A stretch of DNA of 64,000 bases, from contig JAFABI010000053.1 in the NCBI GenBank assembly GCA_023426125.1, positions 62,001 through 126,000 of the forward strand, given 5' to 3'. This document shows, piece by piece, positions 1-7,246 of the stretch (the stretch's first letter is position 1; every line of letters begins with the position of its first letter). The stretch comes from Bacillota bacterium (GTDB lineage Bacteria; Bacillota; Clostridia; Acetivibrionales; DTU013). The notes under the pieces are model-generated. The model worked only from the letters and a program-made list of their open reading frames with translations, made no database searches and had not been told where the DNA came from. The position numbers and the translations under genes were made by a program.

Positions 1-450
1 GCCCATCGCAGCGAAGTATGGCAATATTTCCTCAAACTCATTGAAAAACATGGGCTTACCCGGTGCGAAAATATCAAAGTGATCTATAACCCCGATAAGA
101 ATAAATATTTCAGCGATTTCAACAAGGTATTGCGGACCACCGATATCCTGTGGACCAAGCCCTCCGAACTTTCTTTCTACTGCGGCCTGGCCATCCCCAT
201 CATCATTGCGCCGCCCATCGGACCTCACGAGGTTTTCAATCAACGATGGCTGCGCGATCTGGGGTCCGGCTTCCACCAGGAGGAGCCAAAATACTGCGGC
301 GAATGGCTGATGGAGTTTTTGTCCGACGGCCGTCTCGCCCAGGCCGCCTGGGACGGTTTTCTCTACGGGCGCAAGCTTGGCGCATATAAGATCGCCGAGG
401 TCATAGCCGCCGGCAGCACGGAAAGGCATTATTCACCGCTGAGACGCTAG
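1..450 (+). CDS. C-terminal part of a glycosyltransferase-like protein (partial)
   Basis: The reading frame is open from the first base to the TAG at 448-450, so the gene begins before the window and 149 residues are visible. The stretch TKPSELSFYCGLAIPIIIAP followed by PIGPHE and a downstream Asn resembles the C-terminal nucleotide-sugar side of GT-B fold transferases (MurG and diacylglycerol glucosyltransferase type), where a Ser-Glu pair and a PxGxHE-like loop recur. No signal peptide or membrane helix is seen in the visible part. The exact family cannot be named from the C-terminus alone; a hypothetical conserved protein is the alternative. The next gene begins 62 bases later on the same strand. 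Confidence 0.55.
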   Translation, partial: AHRSEVWQYFLKLIEKHGLTRCENIKVIYNPDKNKYFSDFNKVLRTTDILWTKPSELSFYCGLAIPIIIAPPIGPHEVFNQRWLRDLGSGFHQEEPKYCGEWLMEFLSDGRLAQAAWDGFLYGRKLGAYKIAEVIAAGSTERHYSPLRR

Positions 451-512
451 TTGGAAAGGCATGCCCGAATGGTGGACAAAGGGCTAAAATACATCAATAG
501 GAGTATAAGATT

Positions 513-1412
513 TTGACAGGATCCTTCATTGACAAATTTCATGTCAGCCGCCCCAAGGCATTGCTTTTGCTGGTGGTGACAGCAATATTGTGGAGCTTCG
601 GCGGCCTTCTCATCAAGCTGATCAATTGGAATCCGCTGGCGATTGCAGGCATGCGAAGCACCATAGCCGCTTTGCTTATACTGGCGCTTATAAAAAAGCC
701 GGCATTCCGTTTTACATTTGCACAGATCGCCGGCGCAATCGCCTATGCAGGGACCGTCATTATGTTTGTCGCCGCTACCAAGCTGACGACGGCAGCCAAC
801 GCAATTCTGCTTCAATATACCGCGCCCGTGTATGTGGCATTTCTGGGAGCATGGTTCCTGAAGGAGCGGGTCCGGCCATCGGACTGGGCAACCATCGCCA
901 TGGTTTTAGGCGGTATGGTGCTGTTCTTTCTGGACGACCTGGAAACCGGAAACCTCACTGGAAACATACTTGCGGTTTTAAGCGGCCTGAGCTTTGCAAT
1001 AACCATTTTATGCCTCCGCAGTCAGAAAGCCGCTACGCCCCTGCTCACCGTATTCTGGGGAAATGTGCTTACAGCGCTGATCGGCATCCCGTTTATGTTC
1101 GGCTCCATGCCGGATGTGTCAGGCTGGCTGGGACTCATGCTTCTGGGCGTCTTCCAGTTGGGATTGTCCTACATCTTCTATACCGTTGCCATCAAAAAGG
1201 TATCCGCCCTGGAAGCTGCCTTGATTCCCGTGCTGGAGCCGCTGCTGAACCCCGTATTCGTTTTGATCGGCATGGGCGAAATCCCCGGACCCTGGTCCCT
1301 TGCCGGAGGGGCGATCGTTTTGGTTTCCATTACGTTAAAATGCGTGTATGCCGTGCTCAAACCCCCGAAGTATGAACCGCCGGAGCAGGACACCGGACTT
1401 CCCGCATCCTGA
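513..1412 (+). CDS. EamA/DMT-family transporter
   Basis: A 299-residue, very hydrophobic protein with about ten membrane helices arranged as two EamA repeats (roughly residues 17-150 and 160-285), the length and layout of drug/metabolite exporters. The N-terminal helix has the typical ILWSFGGLLIKL pattern and the middle contains the second-repeat start after a charged LDDLETGN loop. The start is TTG at 513, chosen because an ATAGGAG ribosome binding site lies 9-14 bases upstream and no ATG fits. The substrate cannot be read from sequence; amino acids or small metabolites are usual for the family. A repeat element begins at the stop codon. Confidence 0.88.
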   Translation: MTGSFIDKFHVSRPKALLLLVVTAILWSFGGLLIKLINWNPLAIAGMRSTIAALLILALIKKPAFRFTFAQIAGAIAYAGTVIMFVAATKLTTAANAILLQYTAPVYVAFLGAWFLKERVRPSDWATIAMVLGGMVLFFLDDLETGNLTGNILAVLSGLSFAITILCLRSQKAATPLLTVFWGNVLTALIGIPFMFGSMPDVSGWLGLMLLGVFQLGLSYIFYTVAIKKVSALEAALIPVLEPLLNPVFVLIGMGEIPGPWSLAGGAIVLVSITLKCVYAVLKPPKYEPPEQDTGLPAS

Positions 1413-1497
1413 GCGCGGGTGAAAATATAACGAGGCGACAAAAATATCCCCTGAATTAGTTCGTTATAACTTACGCTAAAATTTTCAGTGCTCCTAA
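1411..1497. repeat. Small inverted-repeat element, family D (degenerate copy)
   Basis: The left end GGTGAAAATATAAC directly after the EamA stop and the right end AACTTACGCTAAAATTTTC plus CAGTGCTCCTAA match, in inverted orientation, the ends of better copies at 14491-14640 and 60270-60375. The inner part is short. Similarity was judged by eye. Confidence 0.55.
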
Positions 1498-1610
1498 TAC
1501 TACAGCGTAAACTTCATTTTTTATCGGCATTCATGCGCTTTGCAGAAATAATCGCGAATGCTCTAACGCGTTATTTCTGTAGGGATAATCCGGTTGTTTA
1601 CGCTGTAGTA
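1498..1610. repeat. Small inverted-repeat element, family C
   Basis: Perfect 15-base terminal inverted repeats, TACTACAGCGTAAAC at 1498-1512 and GTTTACGCTGTAGTA at 1596-1610, enclose about 80 bases that contain a second inverted repeat (GCAGAAATAAT against its complement). It abuts the family D element and ends about 40 bases before the SDR start codon, so it may carry or shield that gene's promoter. Other copies or ends lie near 9046-9195, 11839-11889, 30276, 34496-34626 and 54858-55012. Confidence 0.7.
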
Positions 1611-1650
1611 CTGAATGAATATAAATTACCAGAGAAAGAAGGAGTTAGCA

Positions 1651-2502
1651 ATGAAAAACGACAGGAAAATCGTTTTGGTTACCGGGGCCTCCTCCGGTTT
1701 GGGGCTGGCAACCGCAAGACATTTATCGGAAAAGGGCTGCATCGTTTACGCCGGGGCGCGTTCCTTTAAAACCGGAATTGCAGAGCAAAATGTACAGGAG
1801 GCTGGCGCCGCCCTCTACAATGTTTATCTGGATGTAACCGACGAGGAAAGCATTGAAAGCCTTACCCGGGAAATCATCCGGAGGGAGGGCCGGCTGGATG
1901 TACTGGTGAATTGCGCCGCCATCCTCATGCTGGGGTCTGTGGAGGATGTCAGTATGGAGGAATTCCATCGCGTAATGGATACCAATCTCTATGGAACCAT
2001 GCGAATGTGCAGGCATGTGCTCCCTTTCATGCGGAAAAGAAAAAAAGGATTGATCATAAATTTCAGCTCCGGCGCCGGGCTGGTGGGACTTCCGTTTCAA
2101 AGCCCGTACAGTTCGTCGAAATTTGCCGTCGAAGGCTTTACCGAGGTGCTGCGGTGGGAAGTCAAGCCCTTCGGTATTGACGTGGTTGCATTGGAGCCCG
2201 GGGATGCAAAGTCCGGTTCCCATAGCTACAGGCTGCATGCAAAAAATGCAGATTCGAAGGAATCGCCCTATTTCTCCAATTTTAAAATCGTAACCGGAAA
2301 GTTTGCTTCCGACGAGGCAAACGGCGCCGAGCCCGCGCTGGCTGCCGAAAAAGTATATAAAATCATCTGCAAGGCAAAGCCCGGCATACGGTATAACGTT
2401 TTCCGGCTTGTTGAAAAATTACTGGTTGTAAAAATGATCCTTCCCTCGAAGATTGTTGAAGAAATATTTTTTAACTATTACAAGATGAAAATGGATAAAT
2501 AA
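1651..2502 (+). CDS. SDR-family oxidoreductase
   Basis: A 283-residue classical short-chain dehydrogenase. The nucleotide-binding motif TGASSGLG is at residues 11-18, the NCAA motif near 87-90, the catalytic Ser at 139-140, and the YxxxK pair at Tyr153 and Lys157. The C-terminal extension after residue 190 is longer than in minimal SDRs and sets substrate choice. The ATG at 1651 is preferred over an in-frame upstream ATG at 1615 because AAGAAGGAG lies 7 bases before it. It is followed closely by GNAT and LysE-type genes and is probably their first cistron. The substrate is unknown; NAD(P)-dependent oxidation or reduction of an alcohol/ketone is the family reaction. Confidence 0.9.
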   Translation: MKNDRKIVLVTGASSGLGLATARHLSEKGCIVYAGARSFKTGIAEQNVQEAGAALYNVYLDVTDEESIESLTREIIRREGRLDVLVNCAAILMLGSVEDVSMEEFHRVMDTNLYGTMRMCRHVLPFMRKRKKGLIINFSSGAGLVGLPFQSPYSSSKFAVEGFTEVLRWEVKPFGIDVVALEPGDAKSGSHSYRLHAKNADSKESPYFSNFKIVTGKFASDEANGAEPALAAEKVYKIICKAKPGIRYNVFRLVEKLLVVKMILPSKIVEEIFFNYYKMKMDK

Positions 2503-2525
2503 AATAAAGGAAACGGGGGTTTGTT

Positions 2526-3008
2526 ATGAACATTGCCATTCGAAAAGCAAGCGGCGGATTTGAGGAATATGCCCGCGTAATCCGGAATTCCTTCATCACC
2601 GTAGCGGAGGAATTCAATATTACAAGGGAGTCTGCGCCGACAAACCCCGCCTTTGCCGGTGCGGATTCCCTTGAAAAAATGAAGGAAAAAGGAATAGAGC
2701 TGTATGGAGCCTTCAGGGACGACCTTTGCATAGGGTTTGTCGCAATAGAAAGGGCAAACGAAGAGGTTTACTATATGGAAAGGCTGGCGGTACTGCCCGA
2801 ATACAGGCACAACGGCTACGGGAAAGAGCTGCTGGACTTTGTCTTTGAGCAGGTGAAAAAGTATGGCGGCAGGAAGGTGTCCATCGGTATCATTAACGGA
2901 AACAGGGTGCTGAAGGATTGGTACATAAAGTACGGTTTCACGGAAGCAGGCACAAAAAGGTTTGCGCATTTGCCCTTTGAAGTCTGCTTCATGGAGAAAT
3001 CCGTATAG
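2526..3008 (+). CDS. GNAT-family N-acetyltransferase
   Basis: A 160-residue single-domain GNAT protein. The acetyl-CoA pyrophosphate loop RHNGYG is at residues 94-99, just after a beta strand MERLAVLPEY, and the C-terminal half ends with the usual beta strands around YIKYGFTEAGTKRF. It should transfer an acetyl group from acetyl-CoA to an amine; the acceptor is unknown. It starts 23 bases after the SDR stop with a purine-rich AAAGGAAACGGGGG ribosome site, so co-transcription is likely. Confidence 0.88.
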   Translation: MNIAIRKASGGFEEYARVIRNSFITVAEEFNITRESAPTNPAFAGADSLEKMKEKGIELYGAFRDDLCIGFVAIERANEEVYYMERLAVLPEYRHNGYGKELLDFVFEQVKKYGGRKVSIGIINGNRVLKDWYIKYGFTEAGTKRFAHLPFEVCFMEKSV

Positions 3009-3074
3009 TTTTTCCGATATGCTGGCGATAACAAACAAAGGTTTGTTTGATTTCTTTCAGATGGAGTGAAGTGT

Positions 3075-3737
3075 ATGCCAATGATCATTAAAGGGTTCCG
3101 TTTCGGTTTGCTGCTTCAGATAGCAATCGGACCGGTCTGCATTTATGTAATAAAGACCGCCGTCCAGTCGGGTATACCTGCAGCCGAAGCTGCAGTGGCG
3201 GCGGCAACTATCGTAGATGCGGTGTTTGTTGCACTGGCCATCCTGGGGATTGGCGCTTTGCTTGACAGGCCGCATGTCAAAGGCGTCTTGAAATACCTGG
3301 GGGCTTTGGTGCTGCTCTACTTCGGAGCCGGGATCATCCTTGGAAGCTTTGGCGTCAACATCATTCCCGGGCTGGGAGATTTAGGTTCATCCATCAAAAC
3401 CTCAAGCGCATTTATAACATGTTTTGTATTGACAGCCTCCAGTCCCTTGACGATTCTGTTCTGGACAGGCGTTTTTGCATCAAAAATGACCAATGAGGGC
3501 TACAGCAAAAAAGACATGGCCTTGTTCGGAACCGGCTCCGTGCTGACGACTTTGACTTTTCTCGGAACAGCCGCTTTATTTGCCGGAATGCTGCAGCCGG
3601 TAATGACGCCAGCGGTTATCAACGTGATGAATGCAGCCGTTGGAGTCGTACTGATTCTGTTTGCCGCAAAAATGGGATTGAGCAGGGCGGCTCCGGTTGC
3701 TGAGAAGCCTGCGGAAAAGGATGCCATAAACCGCTAA
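3075..3737 (+). CDS. LysE-type translocator family protein
   Basis: A 220-residue membrane protein with about six helices and the LysE/RhtB-like N-terminus (GFRFGLLLQIAIGPVC), an amino-acid exporter fold. A second conserved block SSPLTILFWTGVFASK lies near residue 120. The ATG at 3075 is chosen over a GTG at 3066 because GGAG sits 8-11 bases upstream of it. The C-terminal residues are charged and cytosolic. The stop codon overlaps tail-to-tail by four bases with the convergent gene, so there is no room for a separate terminator between them. Substrate unknown. Confidence 0.82.
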   Translation: MPMIIKGFRFGLLLQIAIGPVCIYVIKTAVQSGIPAAEAAVAAATIVDAVFVALAILGIGALLDRPHVKGVLKYLGALVLLYFGAGIILGSFGVNIIPGLGDLGSSIKTSSAFITCFVLTASSPLTILFWTGVFASKMTNEGYSKKDMALFGTGSVLTTLTFLGTAALFAGMLQPVMTPAVINVMNAAVGVVLILFAAKMGLSRAAPVAEKPAEKDAINR

Positions 3738-4360
3738 AAAAGCATAAGTTGATTGTTATGCCCTTTTGAGTGCAGCGTTACGGTGGCGTCGATAGCCTTA
3801 AACACGATAAAATATGCTATCATGGAATAAAGGGCCTTGTCCCATCCGAATACCAGTCCGGACAGGCATATGATAAGTAAATTTACAAGAATGCATAATT
3901 TGCCCGTTCCGGAGGATTCAGGTTTTAACGGATACCTCCTGGAGGATTGTATTCCGTCAACGTACGCGCCATACCGGAGAATCAGACCCAGTCCCACTCC
4001 AAGGCATATTCCTCCAAAGATGGTGGACTGCAGAATATCCTGCTGTTCCAAAAACACCGGCCGGAAAACAGATATCCAGCACATCAGCGACACGACGGCA
4101 ACAATCGTGGGCAGGATGATGTTTTTTCCCTGCCACCGGTAGCCTGATAGCGCGAGAGGAAAATTCAGGACGATTACGGCAACGCCAAGAGGTATTTCCG
4201 TCAGATAGCTTATGACGACCGCCGTACCTATAATTCCCCCTCCAATGAGATTGTGGGCGCTGAAGAAGATCTCCAGCCCTGCCGCAACCAGGAGAGAACC
4301 CAGAATGATAAACACATATTTTAACAGAATCATTAATACAACCTGCCGCTTCCATTTCAT
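3734..4360 (-). CDS. YitT-like membrane protein lacking the usual C-terminal domain
   Basis: A 208-residue protein with about five to six membrane helices. The first half (IILGSLLVAAGLEIFFSAHN then GGGIIGTAVVISYLTEIPLG and VLNFPLALSGYRW) matches the YitT/DUF161 membrane region. Family members are usually near 280 residues and end in a soluble DUF2179 domain; here translation stops soon after the last helix with a short polar tail. The region normally reading YG-(A/S)-S-T-G-G is changed to YGAYVDGIQSSRR. The ATG at 4360 follows AAGGGGTGG. Its 3-prime end overlaps the LysE-type gene by four bases, consistent with truncation. Function unknown even for full-length members. Confidence 0.75.
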   Translation of the reverse strand: MKWKRQVVLMILLKYVFIILGSLLVAAGLEIFFSAHNLIGGGIIGTAVVISYLTEIPLGVAVIVLNFPLALSGYRWQGKNIILPTIVAVVSLMCWISVFRPVFLEQQDILQSTIFGGICLGVGLGLILRYGAYVDGIQSSRRYPLKPESSGTGKLCILVNLLIICLSGLVFGWDKALYSMIAYFIVFKAIDATVTLHSKGHNNQLMLF

Positions 4361-4408
4361 ATGCAACCACCCCTTAAAAAACCAAGTGAACGACGGCAAC
4401 TACGATTA

Positions 4409-4900
4409 TCATAAATTGATTTTCATAAGCGCTTTAAATGCCTTCAGATTTTCCCGCTCTCCTGCCGCAATCACCATGGAACCGGCGGAAAATACATATT
4501 CCGGATGCGGATTCAAACAGATGCGGTGGTCCTTTTCGACCACGGCAATGATCAACGCCCCTGTCTTCCGGCGTACGTCCATAGCACCTATGGCTTTTCC
4601 GATACAGCTTGAACCGTCCTCAAGCTTATACCATTCAATTACCAGGTTATCCAGTACCATGTCGACAGTACCCGGCGTCTCCGGGCTGTATGCCATGCCC
4701 CCTATGATTCCCGCAACCACTCGGGCAACCTTATCATCCATTGCAATTCCGGACATGCTTTCGTCCGGCTGGTCGTGATAAAAATGGTATAGTTCCCGGC
4801 ATCCGTCGTTGTGAAGGATGATCACCAGTTTGTCTCCGCCGCGGACCTCCACCTCAAATTTCTTTCCTATACATGGTAAATCAGACTCTCTAACCTTCAT
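4409..4900 (-). CDS. KhtT-like TrkA-C domain protein (cation/proton antiporter regulatory subunit)
   Basis: A 163-residue protein. The N-terminal part (KVRESDLPCIGKKFEV and GDKLVIILHNDG) matches the N-terminal domain of KhtT/AmhM, and the C-terminal part (ALIIAVVEKDHRICLNP through GSMVIAAGE) is a RCK_C/TrkA-C ligand-binding fold. Such proteins gate a CPA2-type K+(NH4+)/H+ antiporter, but no antiporter gene is adjacent here. The start at 4900 follows a strong GGAGGT. It lies just downstream of the V-type ATPase operon on the same strand, which fits an ion-homeostasis role. Confidence 0.82.
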   Translation of the reverse strand: MKVRESDLPCIGKKFEVEVRGGDKLVIILHNDGCRELYHFYHDQPDESMSGIAMDDKVARVVAGIIGGMAYSPETPGTVDMVLDNLVIEWYKLEDGSSCIGKAIGAMDVRRKTGALIIAVVEKDHRICLNPHPEYVFSAGSMVIAAGERENLKAFKALMKINL

Positions 4901-4955
4901 CGAAATACCTCCAATATTTTCAGGCTGCCATGAGCTTTTCCCCATTGTATACGGT

Positions 4956-5612
4956 TTAAAAAACTTTTTCCCTTTTCACCCGTTCCAGCATCATATCCTT
5001 TACTTTCATAAGCCTTGTGAGATTCCCCCGCTCATTCTCCTCCAGCTTCATGGTAATGTATTTGATGGTCTCTTCCAACTGGGGTATCAGCACATGCTCC
5101 AGGGCATTCACTCTGCGCCGGGTCTTTTCGATTTCATTGGACAGCAAATGAACAGACTTTTCAACCTGGGCCAGTTCTATCATCAAAGGAAGCATCCCTG
5201 AAAGGAAGTCTGCCGAGGTATCCAGCTCCGCCGAAGTAAAGGCAAAACCGTAGGAATGAATTTCCGCCGCTGCCGCATCCGGTTTTTCAAAGGCAAATTC
5301 GGGTACCTCCACACTCATCACATTCTTTGTGGAAATCGCCAGAAGTACCTCCTGCCGTGACAGCATCAGAGCCTCTTCCAGGAATTCGGGATCCATCGCC
5401 GAGCTCACCTTCAGGAAGCCCTGGTAATAGCTTTCAAGCATTCCTTCGACCTTCTCCCGTAGTTCCTTGTTTCTGGACGCCAGTTCCAGAAATTTTTTCA
5501 TGAGCTCATCCCGTTTGTCCTTTAAAAGCTTATAGCCCCTTCTCGCCACCTGCATTTTCTTTTTGAGCCGCGTCAATTCCATTCTGGTCGGGTTTACACG
5601 CATTACAGCCAT
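4956..5612 (-). CDS. atpD: V-type ATP synthase subunit D
   Basis: A 218-residue protein with the D-subunit signature at its N-terminus (RVNPTRMELTRLKKKM) and a long C-terminal coiled coil (EIEKTRRRVNALEHVLIPQL), which forms the central rotor shaft. It is the last gene of the operon. The ATG at 5612 (MAVMRV...) follows AAGGAG at a 12-base distance; ATG at 5603 is possible. Two palindromic repeats occupy the gap to atpB, and the first begins just upstream of the ribosome binding site. Confidence 0.95.
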   Translation of the reverse strand: MAVMRVNPTRMELTRLKKKMQVARRGYKLLKDKRDELMKKFLELASRNKELREKVEGMLESYYQGFLKVSSAMDPEFLEEALMLSRQEVLLAISTKNVMSVEVPEFAFEKPDAAAAEIHSYGFAFTSAELDTSADFLSGMLPLMIELAQVEKSVHLLSNEIEKTRRRVNALEHVLIPQLEETIKYITMKLEENERGNLTRLMKVKDMMLERVKREKVF

Positions 5613-5632
5613 CGGGGTTGTTTTCTCCTTCC

Positions 5633-5709
5633 TGTAGGGGCGGCCCCTTGGCCGTCCGGTACTTGTTACCACAGATTGCATCTATTCGGACGCGCAATGC
5701 GCCCCTACG
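5633..5709. repeat. Palindromic repeat, family A
   Basis: Begins TGTAGGGGCGGCC, contains a GGCC-rich palindrome, and ends with the inverted counterpart GCGCAATGCGCCCCTACG. The ends are complementary (TGTAGGGGCG against CGCCCCTAC). It sits inside the V-type ATPase operon between atpB and atpD. Related copies: 5769-5846, 21410-21485, 24717-24842, 56503-56571, 62712-62787. Confidence 0.75.
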
Positions 5710-5768
5710 CTTTCCATATTCAGGTGTGCCGCTCTGTTGCATGAGCATTATCTGAAAAAGGTATTCCC

Positions 5769-5846
5769 TGTAGGGGCAGCCATTGGCCATCCGGTAGCTA
5801 TTTGACGTAGATGGCATTCTGCGGACGCGCAATGCGCGCCCCTACA
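5769..5846. repeat. Palindromic repeat, family A (second copy)
   Basis: Same architecture as 5633-5709: TGTAGGGGCAGCCATTGGCC at one end and GCGCAATGCGCGCCCCTACA at the other, with a middle of about 35 bases. The two copies lie about 60 bases apart in the same intercistronic gap, which suggests local duplication or repeated insertion. Confidence 0.75.
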
Positions 5847-5875
5847 CTTTTTCACACTCAGGTGTGCACACGCTC

Positions 5876-7246
5876 CTACGCTTTCAGGTATTTATCCAGA
5901 TACTCATCCCGTATACGCTTCAGTTCTCTGCGCGGCAGCATGGACAAAAGCTTCCAGCCGGTATCCAGGGTCTCATTGATTTCCCGGTCTTCTTCCGTCC
6001 CCTGGGATACGTACAGCTCCTCAAAGGAATCGGCAAACTTCGCATACAATTTGTCAACCTCCGTCAAGGCTCCTTCCCCAAGAATTACTGCCAGCTCTTT
6101 GGCTTCCTTTCCCCTGGCATATGCCGAAAACAGCTGATTCATGGTATCGGCATGGTCTTCGCGGGTTTTTCCCCTTCCGATCCCCTTATCCTTCAGCCGC
6201 GACAGGGAGGGAAGCACGTCAATGGGCGGCATTACTCCCTTTCTGTACAATTCGCGGCTCAAAATGATCTGTCCTTCGGTGATATAGCCCGTCAAATCGG
6301 GAATGGGATGTGTCTTGTCATCCTCAGGCATTGAAAGGATCGGGATCAGGGTTATGCTTCCTTCGTGTCCTTTTTTCCTTCCTGCTCTTTCGTAGATGGT
6401 CGCCAAATCGGTATACAGGTAACCCGGATACCCTCTTCTTCCCGGTACCTCCTTGCGGGCTGCCGATACTTCCCTTAAAGCCTCGGCATAATTGGTGATG
6501 TCTGTGAGAATAACCAGTACGTGCATATCTTTGTCAAAGGCCAGGTACTCTGCTGCAGTCAGGGCCATTCTCGGCGTGGCGATACGCTCTACCGCCGGGT
6601 CGTTGGCAAGGTTGATGAAAAGCACCGACCTTTCAATGGCCCCCGTATTGTTCAGATCCGAAATAAAAAATTCCGCTTCCTCGAAGGTGATTCCGATCGC
6701 TGCAAAGACAACCGCAAAGTTTCCTCCGGTACCCCGTACCTTTGCCTGCCTGGCGATCTGTGAGGCCAGCTGGGCATGGGGAAGCCCCGAGCCTGAAAAA
6801 ATGGGAAGCTTCTGGCCTCTTACCAGGGTATTGAGCCCATCGATGGCGGATATACCGGTCTGTACAAACTCCGAAGGATAATTTCTGGCGGCTGGGTTCA
6901 TGGGAACACCGTTGATATCCAGCCTTTTGTCCGGGATGATCTCCGGGCCGCCGTCCACAGACCTTCCCATTCCGCTGAAAACCCGCCCCAGCATATCCAT
7001 CGACACAGGGAGCTCTATGCCTTTTCCCATAAACCTGACCTTGCTTTCAGCCACATTGATTCCCGCAGAGCTCTCAAACAGCTGCAGCATCACTGTGTCT
7101 CCGTTTACCTCAAGGACACGGCAGCGCCGGATTTCTCCGCCGGGCAGCTCTATTTCGCCCAATTCTCCGTATTTTACTCCCTGGACCTGCTTTACCAGCA
7201 TCAGGGGTCCTGCCACTTCGGATATCGTTTTATATTCCCTGATCAT
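5876..7246 (-). CDS. atpB: V-type ATP synthase subunit B (non-catalytic)
   Basis: A 456-residue regulatory nucleotide-binding subunit of the V1 head. Recognisable blocks are the N-terminal barrel (VAGPLMLVKQVQGVKYGE), the degenerate P-loop region IFSGSGLPHAQLA in place of GxxxxGKT, the VLILTDITNYAEALRE block and the GRRGYPGYLYTDLATIYERAGR signature. Length is normal. The start at 7246 overlaps the stop of atpA by four bases (ATGA), so the two are translationally coupled. Confidence 0.97.
   Translation of the reverse strand: MIREYKTISEVAGPLMLVKQVQGVKYGELGEIELPGGEIRRCRVLEVNGDTVMLQLFESSAGINVAESKVRFMGKGIELPVSMDMLGRVFSGMGRSVDGGPEIIPDKRLDINGVPMNPAARNYPSEFVQTGISAIDGLNTLVRGQKLPIFSGSGLPHAQLASQIARQAKVRGTGGNFAVVFAAIGITFEEAEFFISDLNNTGAIERSVLFINLANDPAVERIATPRMALTAAEYLAFDKDMHVLVILTDITNYAEALREVSAARKEVPGRRGYPGYLYTDLATIYERAGRKKGHEGSITLIPILSMPEDDKTHPIPDLTGYITEGQIILSRELYRKGVMPPIDVLPSLSRLKDKGIGRGKTREDHADTMNQLFSAYARGKEAKELAVILGEGALTEVDKLYAKFADSFEELYVSQGTEEDREINETLDTGWKLLSMLPRRELKRIRDEYLDKYLKA

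Noticed and set aside
150..389. Second open frame overlapping the first gene
   Set aside because: It is Arg/His/Pro-rich, shows no domain, and lies in another frame of a gene whose protein looks genuine.
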